Assembly: GCA_050246945.1 (NCBI GenBank)
Contig: JBFWVC010000011.1
Coordinates: 137,895 to 201,894 of the forward strand
Direction of reading: 5' to 3'
Origin: JAEUMD01 sp050246945
GTDB lineage: Bacteria > Pseudomonadota > Alphaproteobacteria > Rhizobiales > Hyphomicrobiaceae
DNA length: 64,000 nt
The position numbers and the translations under genes were made by a program. Shown here piece by piece: positions 43,774 to 52,385 of this stretch. The notes below the pieces were generated by a model. The model ran no database searches and was not told the DNA's origin. It was given only the letters and a program-made list of their open reading frames with translations. The first letter of the stretch is position 1, and each line of letters begins with the position of its first letter.

Positions 43774-45917
43774 CCTGCAGTCGTAATCGGCGTGAGCAGT
43801 TCGGCGGCATCGTTTCGCTCGAAGGGAATGAGCTTTCGGTTGGAGACCGTAAACACGCGCTTTGCTCGCCTCAGCAAAGCGGGACGGTGTGCGACGACAA
43901 TGCGCGTGATCTGCATCTCATCGATCAGGTCAGCAATGAGTGCCTCGTTCTGTTCATCGAGATTGGCTGTCCCCTCGTCGAGAATAAGAATTTTCGGGCT
44001 CCTGTAGAGCGCGCGCGCCAGCAGTACGCGCTGGCGCTGGCCACCGGACAGCGTTGAGCCCATATCGCCGACGAGCGTCAGGTACTGCATAGGCGTGCGC
44101 ATGATGTCCGCATTTACCTGAGCGGCGATGGCTGCAGCAATCACCCGCTCCATGTCCAGGTCGGGATCGAAGCCGGCAATGTTGTCGGCCAGCGTTCCTG
44201 ACAGCAGACGATCGTCCTGCGCAACGACGCCAATGTCGTTGCGCCACGCCCGCCAGCGCTCGGAGGTGGCGCGATGGCCATCGAGCTCGATGGATCCGTC
44301 GCTCGGCTGATTGAGTCCGAGCAACAATTTCAAGAGCGTCGTCTTCCCGCCGCCCGACGGGCCCTGGATCGCAATGTAGTCGCCCGGCTCGATCTCGAGG
44401 TCGATATCTTCCAGCACGAGCGGATCGGTGGCACCGTAGCGGAAGGACACATTCTTGAGCCGCATGTGTCCCTCGGTCTTCACGAGTGCCATGCCCTGGC
44501 TGGTCGATTCGGCCGGAGTAAGGACAATGTCCGACAAGCGGTCGAGGTGAAGCCTGAGGAAGCGAAATTGCATCATCTGGTTTACGAGCGCCATCGCTCG
44601 GTCGGTAAAGGTCTGGCGATAGGAGAGGAACGCAAACAACATGCCCACCGAGAAGCCCTGGCCAGACAAGATTTGCCGGCCCGCGATATAGATGACGATG
44701 ACCGTTTGCAGCCCCGTCACCACGCTCTGCCCGAACCCAATCGCGATCTGCAGCTTTCCGACGCCTATGCTTGCGTTTGTCGTCTCCGCATGCAGGTTGC
44801 GCCAGGAGCCTTCCCGAACCGCTTCGCGCCCCAGAAGTTTGAGCGTCGTGGCCGCGCGCACGGTCTCCATCAGATGCGACTGCTCCTTGGCTTCTGCCAA
44901 GATTTCCTCCTCCATCCGCTGCTTCATGCGCGGCACAATCATCAGCGCAAGCGCCAGGTTGACGACGACGGCGGCGACAACGATGAAGCCAAGCGTCGTC
45001 GAATAGAAAAAAAGTATAGCAGCGGCCACGCAAGCCATCAGGCCATCGATCACGGTGCTAATGACACCTTGAGTGATCGCCTGCTGGATCGGCTTCACGG
45101 AAGCCAGTCGCGAAATGATGTCGCCTACGTGCCGCTTCTCAAAGTAGTCGCTCGGCAGGCGCAGGAGGTGGCGAACCAGATTGCCAGTGACCTGAAAGCT
45201 CAGGAGATGACCGAAGATGCGCAAGGCCCAGCCGCGCAGGGCCTCGATGGCCGATTGAATGACGACGAGCGCGCCAAACCCCAACGCGATGACGAGCAGA
45301 AGATCCTTGTCCGCTTCCGCGATGGCCTGATCGACGACAAGCTGCATCTGCAGGGGAGCGACGAAGGCCGCAATCTGCAAGGCCAGGGAGAGGACCAAGA
45401 CGCCGATGACCGCGCTCCACCAGCCTGTGATCCGCGACCACAACATGGATAGCTTCATCTGCGTCCGGTGGTCGGTGATGGGCTCAAACCCCTCCGATCG
45501 CGCCAGCTCGAGGATTACACCCGTAAAGTGCTTCGAGAACTCCTCGATGGTGAACGTGCGGACGCCCGCGCCTGGATCATGGATCGTGATGCTGCGCGGT
45601 CCCACCGATTTCAGGACGACGAAGTGATTGAGATCCCAGTGAGCTATTGCGGGCAACTCGATCCTGCCAAGCGCAGACATTTCGACCTTGAGCGCGCGGG
45701 TCGAGAACCCCAGTTGGTCGGCGATCCCCATCAGGCTTTTCAGCGAGGCCCCCGCAAGCGACAATGCGTAGCGCTGGCGCAGGCCATTAAGATCGATATC
45801 GTGACCGTGATAGCGCGCGATCATCGCCATACATGCCAAGCCGCATTCGGCGGCCTCGGATGCCACGACCACTGGCAGCTTGCGCCCTGTGAGGCCTATC
45901 TCTTCGGCAACTGTCAT
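43770..45917 (-). CDS. C39-peptidase ABC exporter (peptide/bacteriocin type)
   Basis: 715 residues from ATG 45917, which overlaps the HlyD stop by 4 bp. An N-terminal C39 peptidase domain (~10-140) carries the catalytic Cys in EAAECGLACMAMIARYHG and His in AIAHWDLNHFVVLKSVG. Six membrane helices follow (~165-440). The ATPase domain has Walker A GPSGGGKTT, signature STLSGGQRQRVLLARALYRS, and Walker B ILILDEGT (the usual DEAT is DEGT). Such transporters cut leader peptides after a double glycine and export the core peptide. Candidate substrates with such leaders are encoded at 48992, 49589 and 56694. Confidence 0.94.
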   Translation of the reverse strand: MTVAEEIGLTGRKLPVVVASEAAECGLACMAMIARYHGHDIDLNGLRQRYALSLAGASLKSLMGIADQLGFSTRALKVEMSALGRIELPAIAHWDLNHFVVLKSVGPRSITIHDPGAGVRTFTIEEFSKHFTGVILELARSEGFEPITDHRTQMKLSMLWSRITGWWSAVIGVLVLSLALQIAAFVAPLQMQLVVDQAIAEADKDLLLVIALGFGALVVIQSAIEALRGWALRIFGHLLSFQVTGNLVRHLLRLPSDYFEKRHVGDIISRLASVKPIQQAITQGVISTVIDGLMACVAAAILFFYSTTLGFIVVAAVVVNLALALMIVPRMKQRMEEEILAEAKEQSHLMETVRAATTLKLLGREAVREGSWRNLHAETTNASIGVGKLQIAIGFGQSVVTGLQTVIVIYIAGRQILSGQGFSVGMLFAFLSYRQTFTDRAMALVNQMMQFRFLRLHLDRLSDIVLTPAESTSQGMALVKTEGHMRLKNVSFRYGATDPLVLEDIDLEIEPGDYIAIQGPSGGGKTTLLKLLLGLNQPSDGSIELDGHRATSERWRAWRNDIGVVAQDDRLLSGTLADNIAGFDPDLDMERVIAAAIAAQVNADIMRTPMQYLTLVGDMGSTLSGGQRQRVLLARALYRSPKILILDEGTANLDEQNEALIADLIDEMQITRIVVAHRPALLRRAKRVFTVSNRKLIPFERNDAAELLTPITTAG

Positions 45918-47158
45918 GCGCGCCGCCCCACTGCATAGATGGGATCGAACAGCCACTCGAGCAGGCTACGGCGGTCGAATACTATTTCGGCCGAGACGAG
46001 CATGCCGGGCTGGAACGGAATTGTCTGCGAATAGGCTTCGAGCGATTCACGCGACAGCGTGACCCGGATCCTGAATACAGGCTCTTGTATGTTGAGACCC
46101 TGCAGCTGGACTTCATTCGGATTGATGACCGTGCTCGAAACAGTGCGCACCGTTCCCGGAACGGTTCCGAACCGCTGATAGGGAAACGCCTGCAGACTGA
46201 GGGCGACTTCCTGCCCAGGCCGTACGAAGCCGATCGCGCGCGAGGGTGCCAGCAACTCGGCTTCAATTCGTCCGCCCGTCGGTATTATGATTGCAATCGT
46301 CGTGCCTGCACCGATCGATTGCCCGGCCGTGACCGGCAGCGCGGCGACACGACCGCCCAACGGCGCTGTGATGAACTGCAGACGCCGCGCTTCCGACTCT
46401 GCGCGCCTCTGGGTGATCGTGGCTTCCGCGGAAATCGCCTCGGAGCGGGCCGCATTGATCTCGAGCGGAATGGAGGCAAGTCTTGCCAGTATGTCGGCGA
46501 TATCGCGCTCGATCGTCGCCTTCTGGCGTTCCAGCGTGGCCAACTCCTGTTCCGCACTGAGCAAGGTCGTGTGCCTCGAGTTAACCTCGCGCCGCGACAT
46601 GTATCCCTTTTTGGCTACCTCCATGCCTCGCTCCAGCTCGGTCCTGGCAATGTCGACGCGCTGCTTCTGAAGGGAGATCTGGGTTTCTGCCTGCTTGAGT
46701 TCAGCCTCGGCCTTCGTCTGGCGCTTGCTGGCCTGTTCGCGCTCGACTTCGAGCTGGGCAAGTCGCGATTCAGCCTTGACGCGCGCGGCGCGCGACTCAG
46801 CTTCGAGACCCTGGAACACGACCGTTCCCACGTTTCCTGCCGTGGTTTCCGCTGACAAGCCAAGCACGGCAATGTGGTCTCCCGATTTGACCATCGTTCC
46901 CTCGCGAACCAGGATACTCTGCAACGTGCCGGCCGCTGCCGACGTAGCGCGGATCATGCCTTGGTCGGGGACGAGGAAGCCGGTAACGGCCGCCTTGCGT
47001 GAGTAGGTCGCCCAGGCCGCAAAGCCGGTGGCCGCGAAGATGATCGCAGCCAGGAAGAGACCGAGCGTCTTCAATGAGAGGGGGGTGGCAACCACCACGA
47101 CACCTTCAAGCCGTCTCGTCGCATGCTGTACGGCCTCGCGTCGAAAGAGATCACTCAT
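45914..47158 (-). CDS. HlyD-family export adaptor
   Basis: 414 residues. One membrane helix near the N-terminus (LKTLGLFLAAIIFAATGFAA, ~29-48). Lipoyl half-motif GMIRATSAAAGTLQSILVRE, then a long coiled coil (~110-250: EVEREQASKRQTKAEAELKQ), second half FITAPLGGRVAALPVTAGQS, and a C-terminal beta domain. Matches CvaA/RaxA-type adaptors for C39 ABC exporters. It links the exporter to an outer-membrane channel. The 4-bp overlap with the exporter gene indicates coupled translation. No TolC-type gene is nearby. Confidence 0.93.
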   Translation of the reverse strand: MSDLFRREAVQHATRRLEGVVVVATPLSLKTLGLFLAAIIFAATGFAAWATYSRKAAVTGFLVPDQGMIRATSAAAGTLQSILVREGTMVKSGDHIAVLGLSAETTAGNVGTVVFQGLEAESRAARVKAESRLAQLEVEREQASKRQTKAEAELKQAETQISLQKQRVDIARTELERGMEVAKKGYMSRREVNSRHTTLLSAEQELATLERQKATIERDIADILARLASIPLEINAARSEAISAEATITQRRAESEARRLQFITAPLGGRVAALPVTAGQSIGAGTTIAIIIPTGGRIEAELLAPSRAIGFVRPGQEVALSLQAFPYQRFGTVPGTVRTVSSTVINPNEVQLQGLNIQEPVFRIRVTLSRESLEAYSQTIPFQPGMLVSAEIVFDRRSLLEWLFDPIYAVGRRA

Positions 47159-47279
47159 GGTAGCGCGTTCCTGACTAGCTGGACGCCTTGTGCCGTTGAA
47201 ATGAATTTCCGCAATTGGATGTCTTCGGACCGGAGGCGTGGCTCACGTCGTTCCTAGTGTCAAATTGCAATAAGTTCTG

Positions 47280-48809
47280 TTACCCGCGTGACAGTTTTTC
47301 GAGACTCTGCAAATGCTGTGGCGCCGTCATCGCAGGATTTGCAATCGCCGCCAGTCGATCCAGTTCGGTGCGTGACGACGATGCGACCGCGATAAAATGC
47401 GCGCGATCGTCGGCCCAGCCGAGCACCCGATAACCGTGACGGACCGCGCTAACCATATATGAGCTCGAAGCTTGATCGTGCATGAGAAACACACTGACGT
47501 CCTCATAACCCAATGCATAGACGGCCACCGCGAGCCTCTTGTCACCCATGTAGTCGATGCGGCCGCCGCGCAATTCGCCGCTCGCGTCACCACAAGCTGG
47601 CAGCACCACCTTCGTACCCAAGTGCTTTTCGAACCAGGCAATGAGTTCGCCCGGTTCGCCGCAGGATTTTTGAACGAGTTGACTCAGGGCCTGGGCCCGC
47701 GCATGGGAGGCCACGGCCTCTTTCACCTCATCGAATTCAAACTCGACAGGACCGGACGTTCCTGGTGCGCTCACGAGCGTCACCGTCAGATCGGCCGTCG
47801 GCCGGATCTGACAGGCCAGCCGAACGTCAGCGGGGGCATCGATAACACGCAGCGTTACGGACTCGGCACCTTCGGCAGGCGGCAGCTTCTCGCGCCCACG
47901 CACGATGCGCACGCGGCACGTCGAGCAGCGGGCACGTCCTCCGCACACCGACGCATGCGGTACTCCGGCAGCGCGGCTAGCCTCGAGCAGTGTCTGGCCT
48001 TGCTGGATCTCGACCGTTGGCCCGCCCGAATACGTTATTCGCACGAGGCGTGATCCGCGACCAAGGCGCAATCTGAGCGAAATCGACACGAGGATCGCGG
48101 CGACAGCAATCCCGGTGAATATGACCCGAGCCAAGAACCGCCATTGCTCGAGGTCTGCACTCGCTGCCTCTCCTGGCCAACGCGATCTCGCCTTGAGTGC
48201 AGCCATTGCTTCCGCATCGCTCATGATGTCGGCCGTCGTCTGCCCCGCCACGACGAAGCCAGCCAACGCGAGCGAAGGCACGGCAACTGCGAGAATGACC
48301 AGCAGCGGGCGCAGCCGTCGATACCGCTCGTCCAGCCTCAGCCAGTGGTGCAAACCGATGCATCCGTGCACCCATACCAGCAGGAGCAGCGCGCTCTGCT
48401 GCCAGGCGCTTGCCGGCCAAAGTCGCTTAAGCTCGTAGAGATAGCTGTCCTCGACGCCGAAGACGGTGTGCGCAATCCGCGTATTGATAATGTGAGGCAG
48501 CAGTAGAAGGGGGATCGCCAGTCCGGAGGCTATTTGAATGAATTCCCACGGCGGCATGCGCCAGGTATGGCGAAGCGCAGTCTTGTAAAGGCCAAAGCCA
48601 ATATGGGTCAGTAGTGCCAGCAGCAGGATAGCGGTGCCGGGGACGGAACGCGTTATTTCCGTCCGCCAGGCTTGCACCTGATGCATGACCTCAAGGTTGA
48701 CGAGCCCCAGTGCGTGATTGAGGAAGTGCGTGCCAGCAAAAGCAAACAATACCAGCCCAGACAAGAGCCGGTATCGCTGCAAGCCGCCTCCGCGAAAGTA
48801 GATGTGCAT
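47280..48809 (-). CDS. Membrane b-type/2Fe-2S ferredoxin protein with anti-sigma-like C-terminus
   Basis: 509 residues, three parts. (1) ~10-250: six or seven membrane helices with helix-borne His (THFLNHALGL, LTHIGFGLY, LLLPHIINT, VWVHGCIGLHHW), like the cytochrome-b-type region of redox-linked adenylate cyclases. (2) ~255-345: a plant-type 2Fe-2S domain with Cys289, 295, 298 (CGGRARCSTC) and 333. (3) ~370-490: a region like the C-terminal domain of ChrR/FecR-type transmembrane anti-sigma factors (RGGRIDYMGDKRLAVAVYAL, VRHGYRVLGWADDRAHFIAV). The cyclase domain usual in this architecture is absent. Lies between a precursor-peptide gene and the export genes in one operon. Electron donor, maturation enzyme or redox sensor are all possible. 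Confidence 0.8.
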   Translation of the reverse strand: MHIYFRGGGLQRYRLLSGLVLFAFAGTHFLNHALGLVNLEVMHQVQAWRTEITRSVPGTAILLLALLTHIGFGLYKTALRHTWRMPPWEFIQIASGLAIPLLLLPHIINTRIAHTVFGVEDSYLYELKRLWPASAWQQSALLLLVWVHGCIGLHHWLRLDERYRRLRPLLVILAVAVPSLALAGFVVAGQTTADIMSDAEAMAALKARSRWPGEAASADLEQWRFLARVIFTGIAVAAILVSISLRLRLGRGSRLVRITYSGGPTVEIQQGQTLLEASRAAGVPHASVCGGRARCSTCRVRIVRGREKLPPAEGAESVTLRVIDAPADVRLACQIRPTADLTVTLVSAPGTSGPVEFEFDEVKEAVASHARAQALSQLVQKSCGEPGELIAWFEKHLGTKVVLPACGDASGELRGGRIDYMGDKRLAVAVYALGYEDVSVFLMHDQASSSYMVSAVRHGYRVLGWADDRAHFIAVASSSRTELDRLAAIANPAMTAPQHLQSLEKLSRG

Positions 48810-48991
48810 GACACACCCCTGTTGGACGAACGAGCGTGCTGGCGCTTGAATATTCAGTCAAGAGCAATGTTGAGGGAGGACGCGGGGCCTAAGGCCGATT
48901 GCGGGCAATCGGCCAGTCGGAATGCGGTGTTGGGGACCTGGTCCGGACAGTCGGCGAGCAATCGCTAGCGCACGCCGACCGCCGGTACGAA

Positions 48992-49231
48992 TCACAGGGG
49001 GCGTGGGGGTGGGGGGGGTGTGCCCGGCTGCTGCGGATTTCCGAACGGACCCCTCCAGGGTGCCTGAGGCCCTCCGAATGCGCCGACGATGAAGTCGACC
49101 ACCGCGGTAACCGCATTGACGATGCCATGCCAGATGTCAGAGAGGATTCCGGCGCCGGTCGTGGCTTCGATCTCCTCATCAGAAAGAGCGCGAATTCCAA
49201 TAGAGTCTGTCTTGCTCGTGTCCTTGATCAT
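48992..49231 (-). CDS. GG-leader precursor peptide 1 (bacteriocin-like)
   Basis: 79 residues from ATG 49231, preceded by CGGAG seven bases upstream. The leader (MIKDTSKTDSIGIRALSDEE, IEATTGAG) has the LSxxEIExxxG(G/A) pattern cut by C39 exporters, with GA/AG in place of GG. The core is hydrophobic and amphipathic (ILSDIWHGIVNAVTAVVDFI, VGAFGG), then turns Pro/Gly-rich and ends in a run of prolines (TPPPPPRPL). This suggests a membrane-active exported peptide. It is the first gene of the operon with the 2Fe-2S protein, HlyD adaptor and ABC exporter. Core function unknown. Confidence 0.75.
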   Translation of the reverse strand: MIKDTSKTDSIGIRALSDEEIEATTGAGILSDIWHGIVNAVTAVVDFIVGAFGGPQAPWRGPFGNPQQPGTPPPPPRPL

Positions 49232-49588
49232 GCACGTTCTCCGTAGATTGATGTTGTAGGCGTTGCACACATCAGATCGAAATCTTTTCGCTCCGACGAC
49301 CTGCATGCTGCATCGCCCGCAATCGGATCGCTGTTCCCGCCGTAACAGATCAGGGGGACAAGCGAAGTTTCCGTTGCAATTGCTTGCGGCCGGTGCACAC
49401 GCAGCACCTCGTGGCCGCCACGCTGCACGGAGCGACAAATATCGCGACCTTTGTTACGGACGTGACAGCGACCACTGACACACCCGGCCAGATTGATCGA
49501 CGTTGGACGGCTTTTCCGCCGACCGCACAGCAGCCACAGCATGCACGGCGGGTCCGAGAGACCTGCCTGAAACAAGATGGAGCCTTCC
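49232..49588. promoter_or_regulatory. Divergent intergenic region between two precursor-peptide genes
   Basis: 357 bp with no supported gene. Both flanking GG-leader genes start from here in opposite directions, so the promoters of both must lie within it. No clear -10/-35 pair or long inverted repeat is visible. Confidence 0.5.
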
Positions 49589-49780
49589 ATGAACAGAACC
49601 TCGAAAGCGATCGACTGCCGCCAGCTCAATGCCGACGAAATCGATGCCGTCAGCGGAGGCTACGGCGGCCGCACCCCGGACGGAACCTGGGTGACCTGCG
49701 GCTCCATCGTCATTCACAACGGCACTATCTACATTGGTGGGATCAACGGGCCGATCGCCATGGGATCGCCTATTCGCTAG
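49589..49780 (+). CDS. GG-leader precursor peptide 2
   Basis: 63 residues from ATG 49589, with ATGGAG ~8 bases upstream. Leader MNRTSKAIDCRQLNADEIDA followed by VSGG gives the canonical double-glycine site. The core starts YGGRTPDGTWVTCGSIVIHN and is Gly-rich with one Cys (GTIYIGGINGPIAMGSPIR). Expected to be exported by the C39 ABC exporter. Its TAG stop is the CTAG at the left end of repeat B copy 3, so the original C-terminus may have been longer. Confidence 0.7.
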   Translation: MNRTSKAIDCRQLNADEIDAVSGGYGGRTPDGTWVTCGSIVIHNGTIYIGGINGPIAMGSPIR

Positions 49781-49920
49781 TGTTCCTAATCTGACGCGTG
49801 GATCCGTATCGGGTCGCGGCGCCTCAGCCCGGAACATCAGCAATTCTTGGTTCGTGTTCTGGATTCACTGACGTTTGACGACCTTCGCCCGGGAAACAAA
49901 CGTCAGATCCAGCACACTAG
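49777..49920. repeat. Palindromic repeat, family B (copy 3), CTAG to CTAG
   Basis: Full-length copy, CTAG at 49777-49780 and 49917-49920. Outer arms CTAGTGTTC..., inner perfect-looking arms TCACTGACGTTTGACG and CAAACGTCAGATCCAG, loop ACCTTCGCCCGGGAAA. Outer ends GTGTTC and the right-hand CAGCACACTAG are roughly inverted. Confidence 0.85.
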
Positions 49921-50023
49921 CGGGACGCGGCGTACCCCCGACTGTGAAAGGCGTGCGACTGCAACGCACGCCATGTTCGAGCAACGCAGCGGCCCGCACG
50001 AACCACCTTCGCTCTTCTTGAAC

Positions 50024-51364
50024 TCACTCGCCGACCAATTTCTGCAATTGTTGCGGGGTAAGGTAGCCTGTCTCCTCGGCGCCGAGCGACTTCTGAAATC
50101 CCTTGATCGCCACTCTAGTGAGTGGACCGAATATGGCGTCGATTTGCCCCTCGTAAAGGCCCTTCTGCCGGAGCAAATTCTGGATTTCCTTACGCTTCGA
50201 TCTACCGAATAAGGCTTCGACAACTTTCAGGCTCTCGACATCCGAACCCGCATCCGCGGCATTGTCGTTCTGAGATTCGCCCCTGTTTGATGATCCTGCC
50301 AATTCTGCTTCGCGCGCCCTTTGCGCTGCCGCCTGAGCCTTCTTTTCAGCCTCGCGCGCACGGGCCTCCGCATCGCGCGCTTCCGCCTGCGCGCGCGCCT
50401 CTGACTCGTGAGCACGAATCTCGGCGCGCCTGGCTCTGTCCTCCGCCTCGCGAGCGCGTTGTTCTGCTTGCCGTCGCGCAGCGGCCTCCTTGGCAGCGGC
50501 TTCCTCGGCCACGCCTGCGCTCGCCGCCCCGGTCGGTGGTGGCGTCGGTGCCTTCGCCAGATCGAGTTCCGGCGGGGTTCCATAAACTTGGCCAACGCCG
50601 CCCGCGGCGACGGCATTTGCCAGATTCGCCATCAGCAGCGGCGTTTCGCTCAGCGCCTCGACGAAGTCCTCAGCCGCTCGGGCGGTGACGGCATCTACTC
50701 GAGATACGGGCAACTTGTCAGAAGTCGACAAGGCTACCATCACGTTGGCGGGCGGCGATTCGGAGAGCTTTATGCGGGCCGAAACCGCCTGCAGCGTCGA
50801 CGGGAGGTTGGCGGCACTTGCTAAGAAGAACACGCCACCATGCTTGGCGCGCTCTACGATTCTGATGACGTTGGGAAGCACGAGACCTCGCGACAGCAAA
50901 TCACTGTCGCGGCCGATTTCGATATTTGACGGCAGCAGGTACGACCGGGCGCTCGCAGAAACACCATGGCCTGCGAGAATTATGATTGCAGCGTTTGCAC
51001 CTTCGACCTTCGCGGCAAATTCACGTAGGGAAGCTCGCGCCGTGGCATTGTTGGGGTTGAGGGCGACGCTGACGTCGAAGCCTCGCTGCTTGAGAGCATC
51101 ACGCATCTTGAGCGCAGTTTCGGCGGTAACAGCGGCCTTCTGAAAGTGAGAGTAGTTCTCTACTGCCAATATCAATGCGATGCGGTCCTCGCTTGCCAGT
51201 ACGGGTGCTGAACAAAGTGACGACAGGCAGAAGCAGGCTATCAGGCAGATGCTATACCAAGCTTTGGCTAGAACGGTTCTGGCAGCAGCAGAAGGTCCGA
51301 CCGAGGTCTTAACGCAAGCATGCAAATCTCTAGCCTCGGAAACCATGCCAGCCGTCCTCATCAC
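50024..51364 (-). CDS. Caspase-fold protein lacking the catalytic Cys, with peptidoglycan-binding domain
   Basis: 446 residues. A signal peptide precedes ~58 (LIACFCLSSLCSAPVLASED). Residues ~61-260 follow the bacterial C14/caspase pattern: RIALILAVENYSHF, REFAAKVEGANAAIIILAGH with His133, and LLPSNIEIGRDSDLL. Where active members read FLDACRxNP, this protein has FLASAANLP, so Asp and the nucleophilic Cys are replaced (Cys to Ala184). A highly charged Ala/Arg/Glu coiled coil spans ~285-355, and a C-terminal peptidoglycan-binding-1 domain ~385-446 (IQNLLRQKGLYEGQIDAIFG). Probably an exported, wall-bound pseudoprotease or scaffold. Divergent from the heme sensor gene. Confidence 0.82.
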   Translation of the reverse strand: MMRTAGMVSEARDLHACVKTSVGPSAAARTVLAKAWYSICLIACFCLSSLCSAPVLASEDRIALILAVENYSHFQKAAVTAETALKMRDALKQRGFDVSVALNPNNATARASLREFAAKVEGANAAIIILAGHGVSASARSYLLPSNIEIGRDSDLLSRGLVLPNVIRIVERAKHGGVFFLASAANLPSTLQAVSARIKLSESPPANVMVALSTSDKLPVSRVDAVTARAAEDFVEALSETPLLMANLANAVAAGGVGQVYGTPPELDLAKAPTPPPTGAASAGVAEEAAAKEAAARRQAEQRAREAEDRARRAEIRAHESEARAQAEARDAEARAREAEKKAQAAAQRAREAELAGSSNRGESQNDNAADAGSDVESLKVVEALFGRSKRKEIQNLLRQKGLYEGQIDAIFGPLTRVAIKGFQKSLGAEETGYLTPQQLQKLVGE

Positions 51365-51439
51365 ACTAAGATGGGCTATAAGGAAATATTGCTAGGTTGC
51401 GGTGTATCTCTCTAATACGGCGAGCGGAAGGGTGCGTCC

Positions 51440-52312
51440 ATGGGACTGAGGCTAAAATTCTTGCTTGTCCTTGCTGCCTGTTTTATTTTGGCAATGGCTG
51501 TATCTTCGGTTGTTTTTTACCGCGTTTCTGAGCAGAACGCGATCGAGCGGCTTCACGCTCAGATCGGTGTCTTGCGAGCACAGGCGCTCGCAGTGCGGGG
51601 CTACACTTCCGAAGAGATAAGGCCGCTCCTCAGCGACATGTCTGACATCCAATTCCTTCCGCAAACAGTCCCATCGTTCGCGGCTCAGACCGCATTCCGG
51701 AAGTTCCGCGATTACTACCCGAATTTCTACTACAAGGAAGCCGCACTCAATCCAACGAATCCATCAGACCTTGCGAGTCCGTGGGAGCGCGCACTGATCG
51801 AAAGATTGCGTAGCGATCCGGGTCTGAACGAGGTCGTTGTCTTCAGAGATGACGACAAGGGCCCACAATACACAGTTGCATTCCCCATGACGATAAAGGC
51901 CGAAAGCTGCTTATCGTGCCATGGAGCCCCCGACAAGGCGCCCGCCTCCATGGTCGCGCTCTATGGAAACAAGAATGGCTTCGGCTGGAAACATAACGAG
52001 ATTATTGGGGCACAAATATTCTCTGTACCGCTCGATTTCGCTCATCATCAAACGTGGGACAACCTTAAGCTCTTGCTCGGATCGATGGGCGCAATATTTG
52101 TAGGTCTGTTGATCGTGGTAAATGTACTGCTGAGCTGGATGGTCGTTTCTCCAGTAATCAAGATGTCTGAGATTGCTGAACGAGTTAGCATGGGCGACAG
52201 CTCGCAGCCCGAACACGTTCATAAGGGAAGTGACGAGATTGCTTCGCTTTCTCAGTCGTTTAATCGAATGAGGCGGAGTCTCGACAATGCCCTCAAAATG
52301 CTAGACAGTTAG
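51440..52312 (+). CDS. DUF3365 c-type heme sensor with HAMP domain
   Basis: 290 residues; GGAAGGG lies 8-14 bases before ATG. N-terminal helix (FLLVLAACFILAMAVSSVVF), then a periplasmic DUF3365 (Tll0287-like) domain ~35-205 with a CxxCH heme site (Cys157, Cys160, His161: SCLSCHG). A second helix ~211-233 leads to a HAMP domain (~234-288: VVSPVIKMSEIAERVSMGDS) and stops. No methyl-accepting, kinase or cyclase output is fused. It probably senses redox state or a gas and passes the signal to a separate partner; the Ser/Thr kinase starts ~70 bp later. Likely co-transcribed. Confidence 0.88.
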   Translation: MGLRLKFLLVLAACFILAMAVSSVVFYRVSEQNAIERLHAQIGVLRAQALAVRGYTSEEIRPLLSDMSDIQFLPQTVPSFAAQTAFRKFRDYYPNFYYKEAALNPTNPSDLASPWERALIERLRSDPGLNEVVVFRDDDKGPQYTVAFPMTIKAESCLSCHGAPDKAPASMVALYGNKNGFGWKHNEIIGAQIFSVPLDFAHHQTWDNLKLLLGSMGAIFVGLLIVVNVLLSWMVVSPVIKMSEIAERVSMGDSSQPEHVHKGSDEIASLSQSFNRMRRSLDNALKMLDS

Positions 52313-52385
52313 ATTTGTAGATTGGTCGGGTGGTGTTGGAAGCAACCGCACCAGCCGCTTGAGGTAATTGCCAGAAAGTTGGCCC

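Noticed and set aside
44274..45452. 392-codon frame on the plus strand inside the ABC exporter gene
   Set aside because: Charged, His/Asp/Arg-rich shadow opposite the membrane domain coding sequence.
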